NCBI RefSeq assembly: GCF_020921035.1
Contig: NC_063160.1
Span: 22,973,095 to 23,037,094, forward strand
Length of the DNA: 64,000 nt
DNA from: Rhodamnia argentea
Taxonomy: Eukaryota > Streptophyta > Magnoliopsida > Myrtales > Myrtaceae
Direction: 5' to 3'
Below the pieces are notes generated by a model, which saw nothing but the letters and a program-made list of their open reading frames with translations, was not told where the DNA came from and ran no database searches. Shown here piece by piece: positions 25,001 through 39,416 of the stretch (its first letter is position 1; each line of letters opens with the position of its first letter). The position numbers were made by a program, and so were the translations under genes.

Positions 25001-25518
25001 TGAAGCCAGCAACTTTTATGTTGATCTTTAGTGAGATAGCGTAATCTTTTTCCTAGTTTTTCCTGAATAGGAAGGAATTCTTGGTTAGAATACAGAGTCA
25101 TGCTAGTGTATTGCCTCAATCATTTCTCAGAAGGATTTGCTTTGACTTCCCAATTGAGTGAATGCCTATGGTTGGCGGCATTTTATGCTAGCTTCATATG
25201 TGCTTTTGTACTTGTTGCCGTCCTCATGGCCACTGCGAAAAAGCTCTGGGTGCTGTGAAGTAAATGATCTATTGAGGGATTCTGATGGTTGATCTATGCT
25301 TCTGCTTTATCTTATGGTCTCCAAAATTTTTTAATTTATAATAGAATTGGACTTCTGTTGAGATGATTTTCTTAGGACGGTGATCCATTCAACTAGTACT
25401 TCTCAGTTTTCATAACCTATGGATCTTCTGATAGTGCATTGTTTGGGTCTCTCGTTGAACAGAAAAGAAGGTCGACGAGGTTCCGAGGAAACACATTTGT
25501 TCGTGCACCATTATGTAA
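21371..25518 (+). CDS. MUB4: Membrane-anchored ubiquitin-fold protein (MUB)
   Basis: Exons at 21371-21500, 24046-24216 and 25463-25518, all with GT-AG introns in phase 1, encode 118 residues. The N-terminus MPEEDLVELKFRLYDGSDIG begins a ubiquitin-like fold. Characteristic stretches are STVATLKERIVAEWPK, DIKLINAGKILENNKTV and AVITMHVVVQPS. The last residues CSCTIM form a CaaX box (C-T-I-M) for prenylation, with a neighbouring cysteine that may be acylated. MUBs anchor group VI E2 ubiquitin-conjugating enzymes at the plasma membrane. The length is normal for the family (about 117-120). The second intron start matters because the first-exon frame otherwise ends at once (AAAG followed by GTTGGC). 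The symbol MUB4 rests on sequence similarity recalled from memory plus gene order; MUB3 is the main alternative. Confidence 0.92.
22046..22084. repeat. (GA)n microsatellite in MUB intron 1
   Basis: About 19 uninterrupted GA units followed by GGAGGGAGGG, within the long first intron of the MUB gene. Confidence 0.95.
24884..25035. repeat. Tandem duplication of a 77 bp unit in MUB intron 2
   Basis: Copies begin at 24884 and 24961 with GCTACTTTTGCTTGTGTTCT and share ATAATGCATAATATGAAGCC. They differ at only a few positions. Confidence 0.8.
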
Positions 25519-26116
25519 GGAAGTTGCTCGTGATTCAGATCATAGGATTGTGTGCTTGATGGAGATTTCTCGCATTTCCTTGGTGATCAACAGAGTTGCT
25601 GGAAAGATGTATTTTATGATTCGTTGATAATGCCCGTCCCCCAAATGTTTGTCGGAGGGCATTCTCGTGTACCGTTGCATGTCGATAATTTAGTCGCATT
25701 TCTACGTGCGTGCCCTTCTGTAGCTTCCATCGCTTCTCTTTCTTCGCTTGTAGTTTTTCTCTTGCTGCTCCCTCTCCCCAGTTTGTCATACGAGGCTTGT
25801 GGTCTATGTCGCACCATTCTCCTACTAGAAAGAATGTGATGAAATACTTCAATGCTATTGAAAGCATTTGATTTCTTTTCGTGTAAATTACTCTCAAGAG
25901 TGATTTGATGAATATAATAATAGATATACTGGATATTTGCAAAATTCATTGACCTCAAGCTAAGGTGCAGGGTAGTTTTCCTGCTCAGCTCTTCTACGAA
26001 AGAAACGAGAGTTCCCTCTTCTCCTCTCTTAGCCTTTCTGTACTTATTCATAGATCAATTCATTGGCCAAATGTTGGAACACTCGCAATAGGCGAGTTCC
26101 TACAGAGTCGGAGATT

Positions 26117-26200
26117 TTATAAGCATCGCCATGCAGATGCGGCCACAATGGCTCTGTCTTGCCAACCCAAGAGCAAGCAACCCATGTCCTCCCTCAGACT
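26117..26200 (-). pseudogene. Conserved GRAS C-terminal end lying after the premature stop
   Basis: Directly after the TAG and in the same frame, 27 codons read SLREDMGCLLLGWQDRAIVA followed by ASAWRCL, then TAA at 26117-26119. This is the SAW end of GRAS proteins (GCLLLGWQDR ... ASAWR). Both frame and motif are intact, so a single base at 26201 decides whether it is translated (TAG against TAC or TAT). Confidence 0.85.
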
Positions 26201-28370
26201 CTACCCGTGACATGAATACAGGTCCATCAATATCTTCGACTGAGCCACGGCATTCTCACTGAGCGGAACTCTGGTGAACCCTGTCCCTTCCATAACCTTC
26301 CTCCACTTCTCCAGCCTCTCGTGTCTCTCCGTCCTCTCTGGCCCTTCGCATGCCACTATGTTCCTTATCTCCGGCGCGAACATGAACTGCTCCACCTTCG
26401 CCCTGTGCACCGAGTTCGGCGGGAATGTTGCTTCGAGCGAGTCAAAGATCGCGGAGTAATAGTGCAGCGCCTCAAGGAAGCGGCTGAGGAAGTAGGGCCC
26501 GTTGTGGCTTGCTTCTTGCTCTACTAGTGCCACTATGCTCGGTGCTTGGTCCCGTATCATTGTCAGTAAGCTCCCCAGGCAAATACCTGTTTGTGATGAA
26601 TCGGTTTCATATGAAGCGACGAGGATCAAATGTATAAAGTTATGAGAGTTGATTTTATCACATAGTTTACTATGCAAAGAAATACTGATTTTACTCGTAA
26701 ATTTGCAGATATGTTTTCCGCGAATGATCCGATATTGGTTGGAAAGATGGACCAGAGAGTGACCGAAACAAATTAGCAATATTGTACCTGGAACACGGTG
26801 GAGGCAATTCACCGAGTTAACTGCGAGCGCTTCGCCGACCCTTCTATGCAGCAAAGACTGTTCGAGCGCTTCGAGTTGCTCGCCGACCGGATGAAACTCA
26901 AACGGGAGATGTAGGGATTGCGCCAGTTCCACCAAGCACCGGCCCGTTTCGCTCACCATCTCAATGCATGGCCCGACTCCTGTTATCCTCAGAAACGGAG
27001 GGCCACCTGGTCTCGCAGCAAGAGCCTGCATGAAGGACGGCCACTGATATCCTTGTAAGATGTCGAGATCGATCACATGCAGGCGATCCTCATCTGCAAA
27101 GGCCTCGAAGATGGCTTGGTTTGCGGCGAAGTGGGCGAACTTCACGTAGGGGCAGGCTTGGCAGAGGATCTGGTAGATCTTGTGGATCTCCAAGGAGTTT
27201 GGCGGGACAGGAGAGGGAAGTCTTGATGGTTTCGAGGATTTGGTAGCAGTGGCTCCAGAGGCGAGCCTCTCGTTGAGGGCTTCGGTGAAGAAAGATGCGA
27301 CGCGTTGCATGGAGTCGCCGATCGGGGTGACTACGCGGTATAGGTGGTCGAGGTACTTCCTGGCCAGCAAGTAGTCTCCCTTGGAGACGGCTTTGGCGCA
27401 GGTGAGGAGGAGGTGCACTAGTTGGAGGCCACTGTCTTGCTCCTGTTGGGACAAGAACATAAGTTGTAATAGGTGATTCAGATGCATTAAATCATGTCCA
27501 TAGGGTGCGAATCACCTGCTCACAATTTGTAGGAATAGGCACAACGAAGCTGCTTTGCTGTTGCTCTTCCTGGCAATCTTCTCGCCGCAGTTGCTCCGAT
27601 AGAGTTGTCACCAATTTGAGGGGCTTCGCATCGCATAAGTCACCGATCTCCTGGCAAGTCTCGTTTTTGTAGTCCTCTCCGATGACTTCCTTGGCCGGTC
27701 CTGCATGGAACCTCGAAGCATGCGGCATTTCCAACGAAGCCGTGGTAGTTGTCAGGACATCGAAACACTCCTCGGTTCCAAACCCGGACACCGGCCCTGG
27801 CACCGGATACCCTCCGAATTCATCTTTAACACTGTAGTCCTCCAAGAAGTCCAGAGAAATGCAGTCAGACTGCGCGATGACCTGATCCCTGCGGCGTGCA
27901 GAATTGAGGACTCTCTGAAGAGGACTGAGCCCCCTCTCTTTGTGAGCGCCGCTGAAAGAACACCCCAGCTGAGAAGCAAACCGAGGCGGAGAGCAACCCG
28001 AAACCGATTGCCCCTGCATCGCCTGCGCATGGTTGTAATTGTAAGCCGAGGTGCTCTCCGGAGACAGCAGGTTCCCCACTGGCGAGCAGATCATGAAGTC
28101 CGGCCCGTCCATTTGGCCCGAGGAAAGGAGGGACGCCAGCAGCGCCGTTGTGGGCGAGTCGGTCATGGGATTGTCAACCATGTCGAACCTCGGCGATGCG
28201 TACTCTAGGCTGGGCGCGGTCGTGGCGTCCTTGCTCTTGTCCATACTATCAGGACATGGGAGAGTGCCACTTGACTGTGAGGTCGAGTCGTTCGGGAGAC
28301 TCGGCTGAATCTGCGTGCATGAGCTCTGGGCCTTGAGAGATCCCCTGCTGCCACAGAGTGAATTAATCAT
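26201..28370 (-). CDS. RAM1: GRAS transcription factor, RAM1-like, with premature stop near the C-terminus
   Basis: Minus-strand exons 28370-27516, 27442-26788 and 26586-26201 encode 631 residues. Both introns are GT-AG, 73 and 201 bp. The start MINSLCGS and the divergent N-terminal half ([13 protein letters not shown]) look like RAM1. The GRAS domain follows: LHRI with [20 protein letters not shown], the VHIID-like [20 protein letters not shown], then [20 protein letters not shown] and the PFYRE/SAW region [23 protein letters not shown]1 is needed for arbuscular mycorrhiza and acts in the nucleus. The frame ends LYSCHG-stop at 26201-26203, where family members continue with tyrosine into the SAW motif. 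The missing part is still present downstream (26117-26200). The gene may therefore be a functional variant, a recent pseudogene, or carry a sequence error. Confidence 0.8.
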
Positions 28371-29300
28371 CGCTCTTCTTGCAGAAACGAGAGAGAGGCT
28401 TCAACTTCAAAGTTTCTCCGCTTAATGCTCGAGTAATCCTCAAAAGAAAACTTTTTTTTTGGAGGATTTGCTCAGAGAGAGAGAGAGAGAGTTTATGTGA
28501 TTGGATGAAGTGTCGTCATCTTCAACCTCCGCCATATTCGAGAGGAGTGATTCTGTCGTTCGCGAGGACCGACTTCTTCCTATGTTGCTTCTGCGCCTTG
28601 GAAGGTCTGTCGATCGTGGGGGTAAAGACAGGTTAGTTGGTGGGACGATGCTTCTTTTCACTTTCGTTGTTGTGTAATGATCCCCAGGACAAAAGTGCGT
28701 TTTGTCGGAAACAGGGGAGTACAAATTGGAGAATGTGAGGTGGGGATGATACAAATCGAGGGTCGCTTGCAGGCTCCATTAAATTCATCTTTGAAGAATG
28801 ACAGTATATAGGGGGAGCATATTACTTTTGGATCCAGGACTATTGTTGTTGTCAAGAGATTTTTTTATTTTTTTGGGGGAGATAGATGTGAGATGGGACC
28901 ACCCAACCAGCGAGCTTCTCCACTTATAACTATGGAAAAAATCGAGATATCGAGTCGAGGGCTTTGTCCGAATGGATTCGACAGTGGGAATTCATTCATT
29001 CGTTTTGACAAACGGAACGTAAGTAAATTGTTGAAATGCTATCTTTTTTTGATCGAGAATGCTATCCTAGTTTATATTAACCTTTACTCAATATAAATGT
29101 TGAGTAGCGAATACATGAGAAAAAATTATATCAAGAATAATAATAGTTTTTTTAAGAAATACTTTGTTAGTGGTGTCAAACTTGAATTTTAGTATAATAA
29201 GAGGAGATTATACGAGAAGGGTCTATGTAATTTGGACGTGAATGAGTGGGGAGATTTTCCTTTCTGGCCCATTAAAACGACAGTCGTAATGCAAAATCTT
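28371..29300. promoter_or_regulatory. Divergent intergenic region between RAM1-like and eL8 genes
   Basis: The part next to 28371 should hold the RAM1-like 5' leader, with a GA microsatellite at about 28470-28492. The rest is AT-rich. A 104-codon minus-strand frame at 28440-28754 is low-complexity and probably not a gene. I could not identify defined mycorrhiza-related cis elements by eye. Confidence 0.35.
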
Positions 29301-29318
29301 TTATGTATCAAAAGGACC

Positions 29319-29370
29319 AGCCCAACCCAGCCCATCTCGTCCGACCAAAAAAAATAAAAAAACCAGCCCA
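29319..29370. promoter_or_regulatory. Three site II-type elements (AGCCCA / TGGGCT)
   Basis: AGCCCA occurs at 29319-29324, 29329-29334 and 29365-29370, about 140-190 bp before the eL8 start codon. Site II (TGGGCY) clusters upstream of a telo-box are typical of plant ribosomal-protein promoters. Confidence 0.6.
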
Positions 29371-29437
29371 TCGCTTGATTATGAAACACGGCGTCGTTTT
29401 TGGCGCCTTATTCCTCGGACATATAACTTCGCTGAAC

Positions 29438-29445
29438 TAGGGTTT
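29438..29445. promoter_or_regulatory. Telo-box TAGGGTTT in the eL8 promoter or leader
   Basis: The sequence CTAGGGTTTTTGGC lies about 70 bp before the start codon. The telo-box (AAACCCTA on the other strand) together with site II elements marks plant translation-machinery genes. Confidence 0.65.
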
Positions 29446-29510
29446 TTGGCTTTCACGTCCCATTCTGCTAGTTCGGAACCAGAAGAGCCGGCTCCGTAGC
29501 TTCGCCGACA

Positions 29511-31878
<2,368 letters not shown>

Positions 31879-32286
31879 GAGTATTCGAAAATGTGTTTCC
31901 TTTTGTTTTAGAGTATTGTCATTTGAGGCCGATATTTGTGTTCATTTTTGTCTTGCTCCTTTCTGGCACTTCGCATCAAACTTTTCCTTCCAAAGTGAGA
32001 TCACAATTTTAAAGTTTTGGGCAACTGCTGTTGAACATGCCCATCGGATTGAGTTGGCTCTTTCTTGCTATGGCTCTACCTATTTTTCCTGCTCATCACT
32101 CTTAGGAGTCGACTAAGCTGAGATGGCAAGGTGTTAGCACTTGACAGAGATTGAGACGAAACAGGCATGTTGGAAATGAGGCACATGGGCTGCGATTCTA
32201 GACTAAGTTCTTCGTTTATGCTGCGGGACCTCGATATTGAATACAAACTACAATCTGTAATCGTGATACTTGGGGTGGAAAATTAA
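31879..32286. other. 3' flank of eL8
   Basis: Contains the probable 3' untranslated region. No other coding sequence is supported. Confidence 0.4.
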
Positions 32287-33545
32287 TTCATCAATTGGCT
32301 TACATGGTAACAATTTTGGTTCTCTAATTCTGTTTCTCGGAATGAAAAAGGATGATAATCGTGTTTGGTAATTCATATAGTTTTTATTTTGATTCTGTTC
32401 TTGAAAATAGTTTTAGAGTAAAAATAAGAAAAAAAAAACAGTTGGTTATGAAAAAAAAAATCACTTTTGCGAATCACACTTTGTCCTTCTAGTTCTTTCA
32501 CTAGAAAAAATTCTAAAAAATCATAAAAATATCATAAAGTCCCTAGAAATAGGAGAAAGATTAGGTTATAAATTTGGGCCTAGATTATCTAGATGTCATA
32601 GATTCTATTCTTTTCTAGGAAAATCATGAATACCTTTGAAATTAAACCCGAATCACATTTTTCTAAGCTCCTTGGGGTTTTAGTAGGGTTTTATGATGTG
32701 ATTTATCAATGCCATAATTTTTTGATTGCGCATTTAATTTCATTGGTTGTGACTTGCCTATGTTTAGGTACTTTAGACTTAGTCTAGTTTTAGAAAATTT
32801 GAAAAAAGACAAATAACCTGTGTGAACATTTAGCATTGGCTTACCTTATAGGTTTAAAAATGAATTGAAATTTTGCATGAAACACGTTTAGAAAACACTC
32901 TTCGGTCTTGAAAGGGCATCCGTGGAAACATCGAAGTAAGTAAGTTCTCGGAACCTAAATTTCTCTCATTGAGTAGAATCAAATAGTTTTTCCTGTTTGC
33001 TGGATAAGGTTTTCGGTCTACCTTCCTCAAAGACGAGTGGCGACTCTATTTGCATGTACACATACACATGCCACCGATAACACTAAGATCGAATATAATA
33101 TTCCCTCGTTATGATTTGATATGAGCCTGTTAGGACCCGAGCTAATCTGCAATTACACAATAACCCAACATAGTCTCTCTTTTTTTAAGATTAAAATGAC
33201 TTGTTATGACACGACAATTAGACAGAATATCACAAAAAAAAAGTTATATGCAATATGCAATATATTATATATGAGAATCAATATGAATTAATTTTCAATT
33301 AATTTGAAATGTAGATTGAAATTTTACAAGTAACTACATAATTATTTGACTTAAATGAAAAAAATTGGGAAGAAAAATTATTCTCGAGAACAAAAATTTT
33401 GTTTAGTTACCAAATGCAATTTTGTTCTAGGAACAGAAATTTTGTGCAATTATCAAGCACATTCTGATTCTCTAAAACTCATCCGGAGAACAGAATTAGA
33501 AAAATCAATTCTAATCAGAAACACCTTTTCGGATTGGAATCGTTG
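32287..33545. mobile_element. Degraded element with inverted ends, possibly enclosing LTR-like sequence
   Basis: The left flank contains TTCTCTAATTCTGTTTCTCGGA (near 32320-32341) and TGTTTGGTAATTCATATAG. The right flank, reverse-complemented, contains TTCTAATTCTGTTCTCCGGA and TTGGTAACTAAACAAAATTT. The two sides are thus related in inverted orientation over roughly 100 bp. The interior near 32930-33060 has GTTCTCGGAACCTAAATTTC and GACGAGTGGCGACTCT, phrases that remind me of gypsy LTR ends. Exact ends and target duplication are not resolved. Confidence 0.45.
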
Positions 33546-34327
33546 CCATACAGGATGGCCTTAATTGAAGTCAAGTGGCCGAAACAAGGTCCCTTTTATT
33601 TCGAAGAAAAATAATGATTTTTTTTCTTTATCCAACCAAAAAAAAATGTCTTATTAAAAATTGTTGTTTGTATCTCTAGAGAAAATTAGTTAATGGAAAG
33701 TATTTATCCTCATTCTATATTTCAGACATTTTTGTTGATGATGAATGTATTTTCAATTCAATCATATTATTAATAATGCAAACAATCATTTTTTAGAAAA
33801 TATTTGTCATAAAATCATTGAGTTTTCGTGAAACAAATGCATCCTAATTCCTAAAACATCCTCAACCATCCAACTGCGGCATCATCCACGCTCCTCTTCT
33901 AAGTGGCTACACCGAGTACTTCGCAGGGCACCAGCTCCACCATCTCCAATTAAGCGATTCCCAACGGCTCAAGACGTGAGGATTACAAAGGTTTAAATCA
34001 TCCAATGAACCATGAATTGATCCCTATCTTCAGAAAATGATTTTATACATCAGGAGCCCAGATTCTTTGCTTGACTCCGAACATTCACAAGATCTGTTTC
34101 AAGTATGCATGGAAACCAAACTGTACATCAGTACTCACACAATATACAACCAACCGCCTTTGCTAATCGACGACAAGGCGGTCTCTCTCTTTCACATACA
34201 TTGTGACTGCAGCTTTGTCCTAGAAGGGCACATACATATTTACAAAGATCCTAATCTGTAATCTCTATCTACGTCTTTTACACTTGATGCTTCACTGAAA
34301 TGGATAGTACAATTATAGACAGAGCCA
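33546..34327. other. Intergenic DNA with a fragment of the 632-1226 repeat family
   Basis: At 33820-33850 the sequence GTGAAACAAATGCATCCTAA matches the right end of the element at 632-1226, so the AT-rich stretch 33600-33850 is probably a truncated relative. The part next to 34327 should be the 3' untranslated region of the ACR gene. Confidence 0.4.
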
Positions 34328-37217
34328 CTATGAGTAGGATCTGATCAATTTGAGGTTTTGGAAAGTTCGAGAACTAAAGAAGTAGCCGAAAAGCAATCCC
34401 GCCTTCGTTTTCTCCGGTGGTTTGGGCGAAAAGTTCCAGTTTTGTTTCACCCGCAATGCATTCTGACCAATCTGCTTGCAAATTGAATCGATTATCTTCG
34501 GATCAACAGGGTCACCAGTCACATCCGTCACATAAAACGTGTCTTTGGCTTTCCCGCCTTTTGTAGTTATTTCTGCTCTCTTTATACACAAGCTGTTCTC
34601 CCGAAATATCCGGGTAATATCCGAGAGCAGCCCAACCCGGTCGGCTATGCACAATTCCAACTGTAAACCCTGCATGGAGGTGAAGATGAATTTCTGAGTA
34701 CATCGCGGTAGGTATGTTTGACACTATGGGAATTTCATCCAATGAGGGTCAAAAATACCTCGGATGCCCGCCTTTCAATTGCCGCTTCAAGACACTGTAT
34801 AATGCGCTCTCTTTCAGCTTGCGAGCCAATAGGGAGCCCATCGACATGCCGAATATAGAATTCCTAGAACCATGACCATATGGAAAGGATTAAGCTGAAA
34901 TTCAGTGAATAATGAACATGCAAGTCTAACAAAAGAAATTGTGCTGAAAAAGTCTAATCTGTGGATATGATGGATCATCCAGAGAGACGTGTGAACGACA
35001 ATGTCAATATTATCAAACAGTTGATGTAATCACTTAGTTTCCTCAACTATCCTAGCTCAATAAAAAAGGGCAAGGTCCTCCATGTCACCTGGTAAGCTTC
35101 CTTTCTCCCGGTTTTCACCATGCCGTGGAAGACCACATACTGCATATCTGTTAGCGTGCAGACAATGTCGAACAATAACTTTGGTCGGTCTTTCGACCTC
35201 ATAGTGACGATGGTGTAATCTCTCTCATCACAGTCCATAATAGTCACATGGGGTCTCAGGCTCTGATCATCAGCTTGTCCGACACTACTGCTTTTGAACC
35301 TCTGGTAGTCCCTATCAGCAAACATAATCTGATGTAACCTTCTCTCCCTACTGGTAACACCGGGAGGCGAAAGAGTTGTCTTGGCAGTCTTCATGCCGTC
35401 GTCTCCTTTAAGGATATTGAAGAGCATTTCCTTGATTTTCGCGAGATGCTCGGGATCTTCGATCGCACAACCAGTGGAATCGTCCGTGACGTGAACAACT
35501 GCCGCTGCCCGGGCATTGTGAGTCCATATCTCACCGTTTACTACATTGCAGTGGAGGTTCGTGAGAATTGCACAAACTTCGGACAGTAGACCTGGCCGGT
35601 CAGTTCCAGTGAGTTCAATTGAGGTGTGTTCTTCGGAGGGCATCACGCCCACGGACCCTCTCAGTGAGGGAGCGAAGCTCGCACTTTTCTCAATTCTCTG
35701 CAAAATAAAGAGTTCAAGTGAGATTAAGAACCATCTAATCATGGATGTATATGGTGAAGACCATCCACAACACATTTGGTGCTGTTTTAGTCATCGAGAC
35801 AGCCACGTAAAAAGATGTAGGATGTCAAATGACGGATAGGAGTAGTGATCTGACTTACCCTCTTAATATTTTCGATGACTTCCATGTCTCTGATTTTCTT
35901 GCCATCACGATCCACAACATGAAAAACTGAAATTTTGGACAACAGAAAAAGACAAATAAGAGAGAAGATTGAGAGCTTTAAATTCTTCGTTGACATTCAA
36001 CGACTTAGAGAGAGAGAGAGAGTCGATCTCACCATCCATGAACCATCCCCCATCAGATGATATGTATGCTTTGGTTATGACAAGATTCAAATCCGTGAGC
36101 ACTTGGACAACTTCTAGGAGAATCCCATGTTTGTTAACGCTGTCAACCTGAAAAACATCCAATGTTCATTTAGACAGATTCTTAGTGTGAAGGATGCAAA
36201 AGGAACCGATTAAAACGCATCATGACTTCATAGGGAAAGTCAAGAACCCGATCAATCTCGCTTACGAAGCACAAAAGCAGACAGAAACCGAGAGGTTCAC
36301 CTGGATAACCGTAGCATCTCCGGAGCCATTGTGGTCAACGACGACCCTGCAATTACCGCAGTGAGACACACAGAAAAACTTAAAAATCATCCATAGAGAA
36401 CATTTACATGGGAGATGACCAGTACTAATCTTTATAGCAGTAATACTAGCACCCCCGATCATAATAACTGAGTTGAACGAGGTTGCGAAGCCGATGGAGT
36501 CCGTAAAACATGTGGTATGAGGCAATGGCCCTAATAATTCCCAGTGAAAAAGATTCCAGATGAGCAGATACAACTTTCGAGACGCTCATCGAGCAAGTTT
36601 AATGGGATTCGCGTTGACATTTTAGACGAAAGCACATAGGGAGAGCCCAACTATATACGACACGAATTTGAGAGCTAATCACCCGAATATCATGAAACTG
36701 CACAAGGAAAAGCATTATCACTCTCAACAATCGCTCCAACCCTCTGATCAACTTCGTCTCCGCACGAATTTCACTCAAAAAACGGAGCATCAAACCGACA
36801 AATCGCTCTGTTCTGACCGAAAACTTACGAAGCCATAGAAGGAAAACACTTGCTCGCCAACAAGCAGTTCGTGACACCAACGTTCGGGTTTTTACTAAGG
36901 CAATGATCAGATGAGGTACAAAGCTACAAGTCCTCTCTTGCATCATGACGGTCATCAAATTAGGATCTTTATCAGGAATTACCACACAAAATTGGCTTGA
37001 TGATGTCAAGATCAGCTCAAATCCTAAAGGGCTAACCAGAAAGCGAACACCATAATCCCCAGAGACCAAAAAACAGGGAGAAAGAGAACATCAGAAAGCT
37101 CAACACGAACGCCAAAACCTGTGAAACTGAGCTGAAGATGGGGAGGAAGAAAGAGGAATGGGGGAAGTACCTCGGCGGGTTCATCCTCCTGATAAGCTTC
37201 GCGTACTCGTCATCCAT
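34328..37217 (-). CDS. ACR4: ACT domain-repeat protein (ACR, ACR4-like)
   Basis: Minus-strand exons 37217-37171, 36346-36301, 36147-36033, 35926-35859, 35697-35089, 34863-34759 and 34669-34328 join to 443 residues with GT-AG introns. The start [16 protein letters not shown] is the usual ACR N-terminus. Four ACT-type modules can be seen: [18 protein letters not shown] (about 40-57), [20 protein letters not shown] (about 116-135), [20 protein letters not shown] (about 253-272) and [20 protein letters not shown] (about 332-351). ACR proteins are thought to be amino-acid-sensing regulators, without enzyme domains. Length is normal. Assignment to the ACR family is firm; ACR4 rather than another member is a guess from recalled similarity. 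Confidence 0.9.
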
Positions 37218-38503
37218 CTCGCAAAAACTCCCTCTCTTGGCTTCCAAGAACGCCAACAAGACCTCCCAAATTACCAAGAAAGGGAGAACATCTTGCAGAG
37301 GAAAGACCAAAAGTGGGTTCTGAGATGATCCAATACGATCCTGTTGTGACGTGGGCAATTATGGCTCCTCCAACATCCGCGGAATAATTTAACCAGAGAG
37401 AGAGAGAGAGAGAGAAGCCTAGTACGACAGAAGGACTTGAAAGAAAATTGCCTTTTCTCCATCTTTATTTCTCAAATTTGTGACTCTTGGTGTGGATCGA
37501 AGGATGATTTTGCCTCAAATAAAACGTTCCATCAGCGGGTAGCTTTCATAAGGGTCAAAGTTAGAGCTCTCTGAGTAATGATATGGATCCTGGAGGTCCA
37601 AGAACATCACCAGTGATTTTTCTGAGCACCTCATTAGCATCTTCTATGTGTATCCGGTTGAAGACATGTCATCTCTATCGACAACGAAAGATTTCCAAAA
37701 AATCGCTTTTTTCCGATATAATCCCAAGTGTTAACTTGTAATCCCGTTTTTTCGAGGAACAAGAACTCGATTTCATTATTTCGACAACATTTCTCGAAGT
37801 TAAAATCACCATAAGTCACATCCCTCTATTTCAAAAATGGCTACAATAAATAGTTGCTTTGTCACGTGCCTTCACGATTTGGGTATCACGTCTGTATTTG
37901 CTTATCATGAATCATGCGCTTGATTCTAGGTGTGCCGAATCTTATCTTGTGTTTGAATCACAATGTCTCAAACCCAGATTACGCTTAAGGCAACATTTGT
38001 CATTTTGTAGATGGATCTTTATATGAGACGAGTGAGAAAAAATTACACATATGGTGAAGGTTAATCGAGCTAAATCTATTAAAGAAAGAACCTCAAGCAT
38101 TTTGAAATTTATTAAAACAACACGGTGCCACATGCGACGGGGGTTAACATGGATCAGACAGTTCATTAAGACCGTCAGGCTCGGTCAGATTTAAGCCTTG
38201 CTTTGATCAACTTGGTGTGGAAAATCTGCTATTCTTTCGCCAAAGTTATGAGAGGACTCGGTTAGGAACAGGGCCTAAATCGGATCCCGAGCTCGATCGG
38301 TCATGGTCATTACACAGTCAGGTCGACTGTTCAGGGTCTGTACAAGGACACGTGATAGTGGGGGTGTCACTGAGGCATTGGCATGTGACTTCTGCATTCT
38401 GGTCGCTTTTTGCGTTTCCAACGCACGTTTTTTTTTCTCGTTTCATCTCCCCTCCTTTTTTGTCCAATCACGTTTTGAAAGTGGTCATTAGTAGCTGCTT
38501 TTG
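37218..38503. other. ACR 5' region and intergenic DNA
   Basis: The leader probably lies next to 37217; a GA microsatellite sits at about 37395-37415. No coding sequence is supported further out. Open frames at 38217-38621 overlap the transposon edge and show no similarity I recognise. Confidence 0.35.
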
Positions 38504-38511
38504 GGTTAATC

Positions 38512-39350
38512 TAGGGGTGAGCAAATTGGATCGGATTGATCGAGATAATTTGGTCTTTCAGGGGCCAGTCCGGTCCTCGATTTTAAGTGGATGGGATCGG
38601 TTCGGATCGGATCATTCATAATATATATAATTATATACAATTAAAAAATGAAGCTTTCATTTGTTTTTAATATTTATTTTTCGAGCTATTTCTATTGTTA
38701 AACTATACATTCTTGAAACTCGGACAACCCCTCAATATTATGAATGCAGTCTATCCTATTTATTATGGTCTTTTCCAGTGTAATGTGTGGTGAGTGTACG
38801 CCGACGTGTTCTTTCTAGAAAGAAATGATTCAATCGGTTCATTTAATATAGTGATAACAATTTCTTATTGTTTATGCATTTTGATCGTTCATTTCAATGA
38901 GTAGTCCCGTATTTTGTTTCGCACACTTGCTTGGATGTGAAATCCGTTCGGTGAACAACATCACTATTAGTAGGTCTTTGCCAGCTAGGTTTGTTCGATT
39001 CTGTCATTTATATATCTCCATTGTGTCAACGGGTTAGACCAATGTCATTATTAAGCCTACCATTCCGTGAAAGACACGCCTTTATTATGAAGGTGAGTAA
39101 ACCGAACTAGTGTGGTTTTTTATTCAACCGGGGGTATAGATTGTAAAATAACATGCAATCGAAGCATATTGTAATTCAAGGGTTAGATTTCTATAAGCAA
39201 GTGATATTAACGGTACCACCGGGCTAAGACCGAGACCGGACCGGGACCGACAGTCCGATCTTTGGTCTTGAAAATTTGGGAACCGGGACTACTGGTTTGG
39301 TCCCTAGTTCCATGCCAGGATCGAACCGGTCCGGACCATGCACACCCCTA
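38512..39350. mobile_element. hAT-like non-autonomous transposon with exact 8-bp target site duplication
   Basis: The termini are TAGGGGTGAGCA (left) and, reverse-complemented, TAGGGGTGTGCA (right). The flanks carry the same 8 bases, GGTTAATC, at 38504-38511 and 39351-39358. Inner ends include GGATCGG- and ACCGGTCCGG-rich subterminal repeats. Length is 839 bp with no open frame, so it depends on an external transposase. The 8-bp duplication and TAGGGGTG end are hAT features. Confidence 0.88.
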
Positions 39351-39375
39351 GGTTAATCCCACTTAACTAACGGAT

Positions 39376-39378
<3 letters not shown>

Positions 39379-39414
<36 letters not shown>
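39379..39414. repeat. (CT)n microsatellite
   Basis: Eighteen uninterrupted CT units just outside the hAT-like element. A shorter CT run lies near 39636-39652. Confidence 0.95.

Positions 39415-39416
<2 letters not shown>

Noticed and set aside
25535-26051. 135- and 145-codon minus-strand frames between MUB and the GRAS gene
   Set aside because: They overlap the MUB last exon and 3' region on the opposite strand and resemble nothing known.
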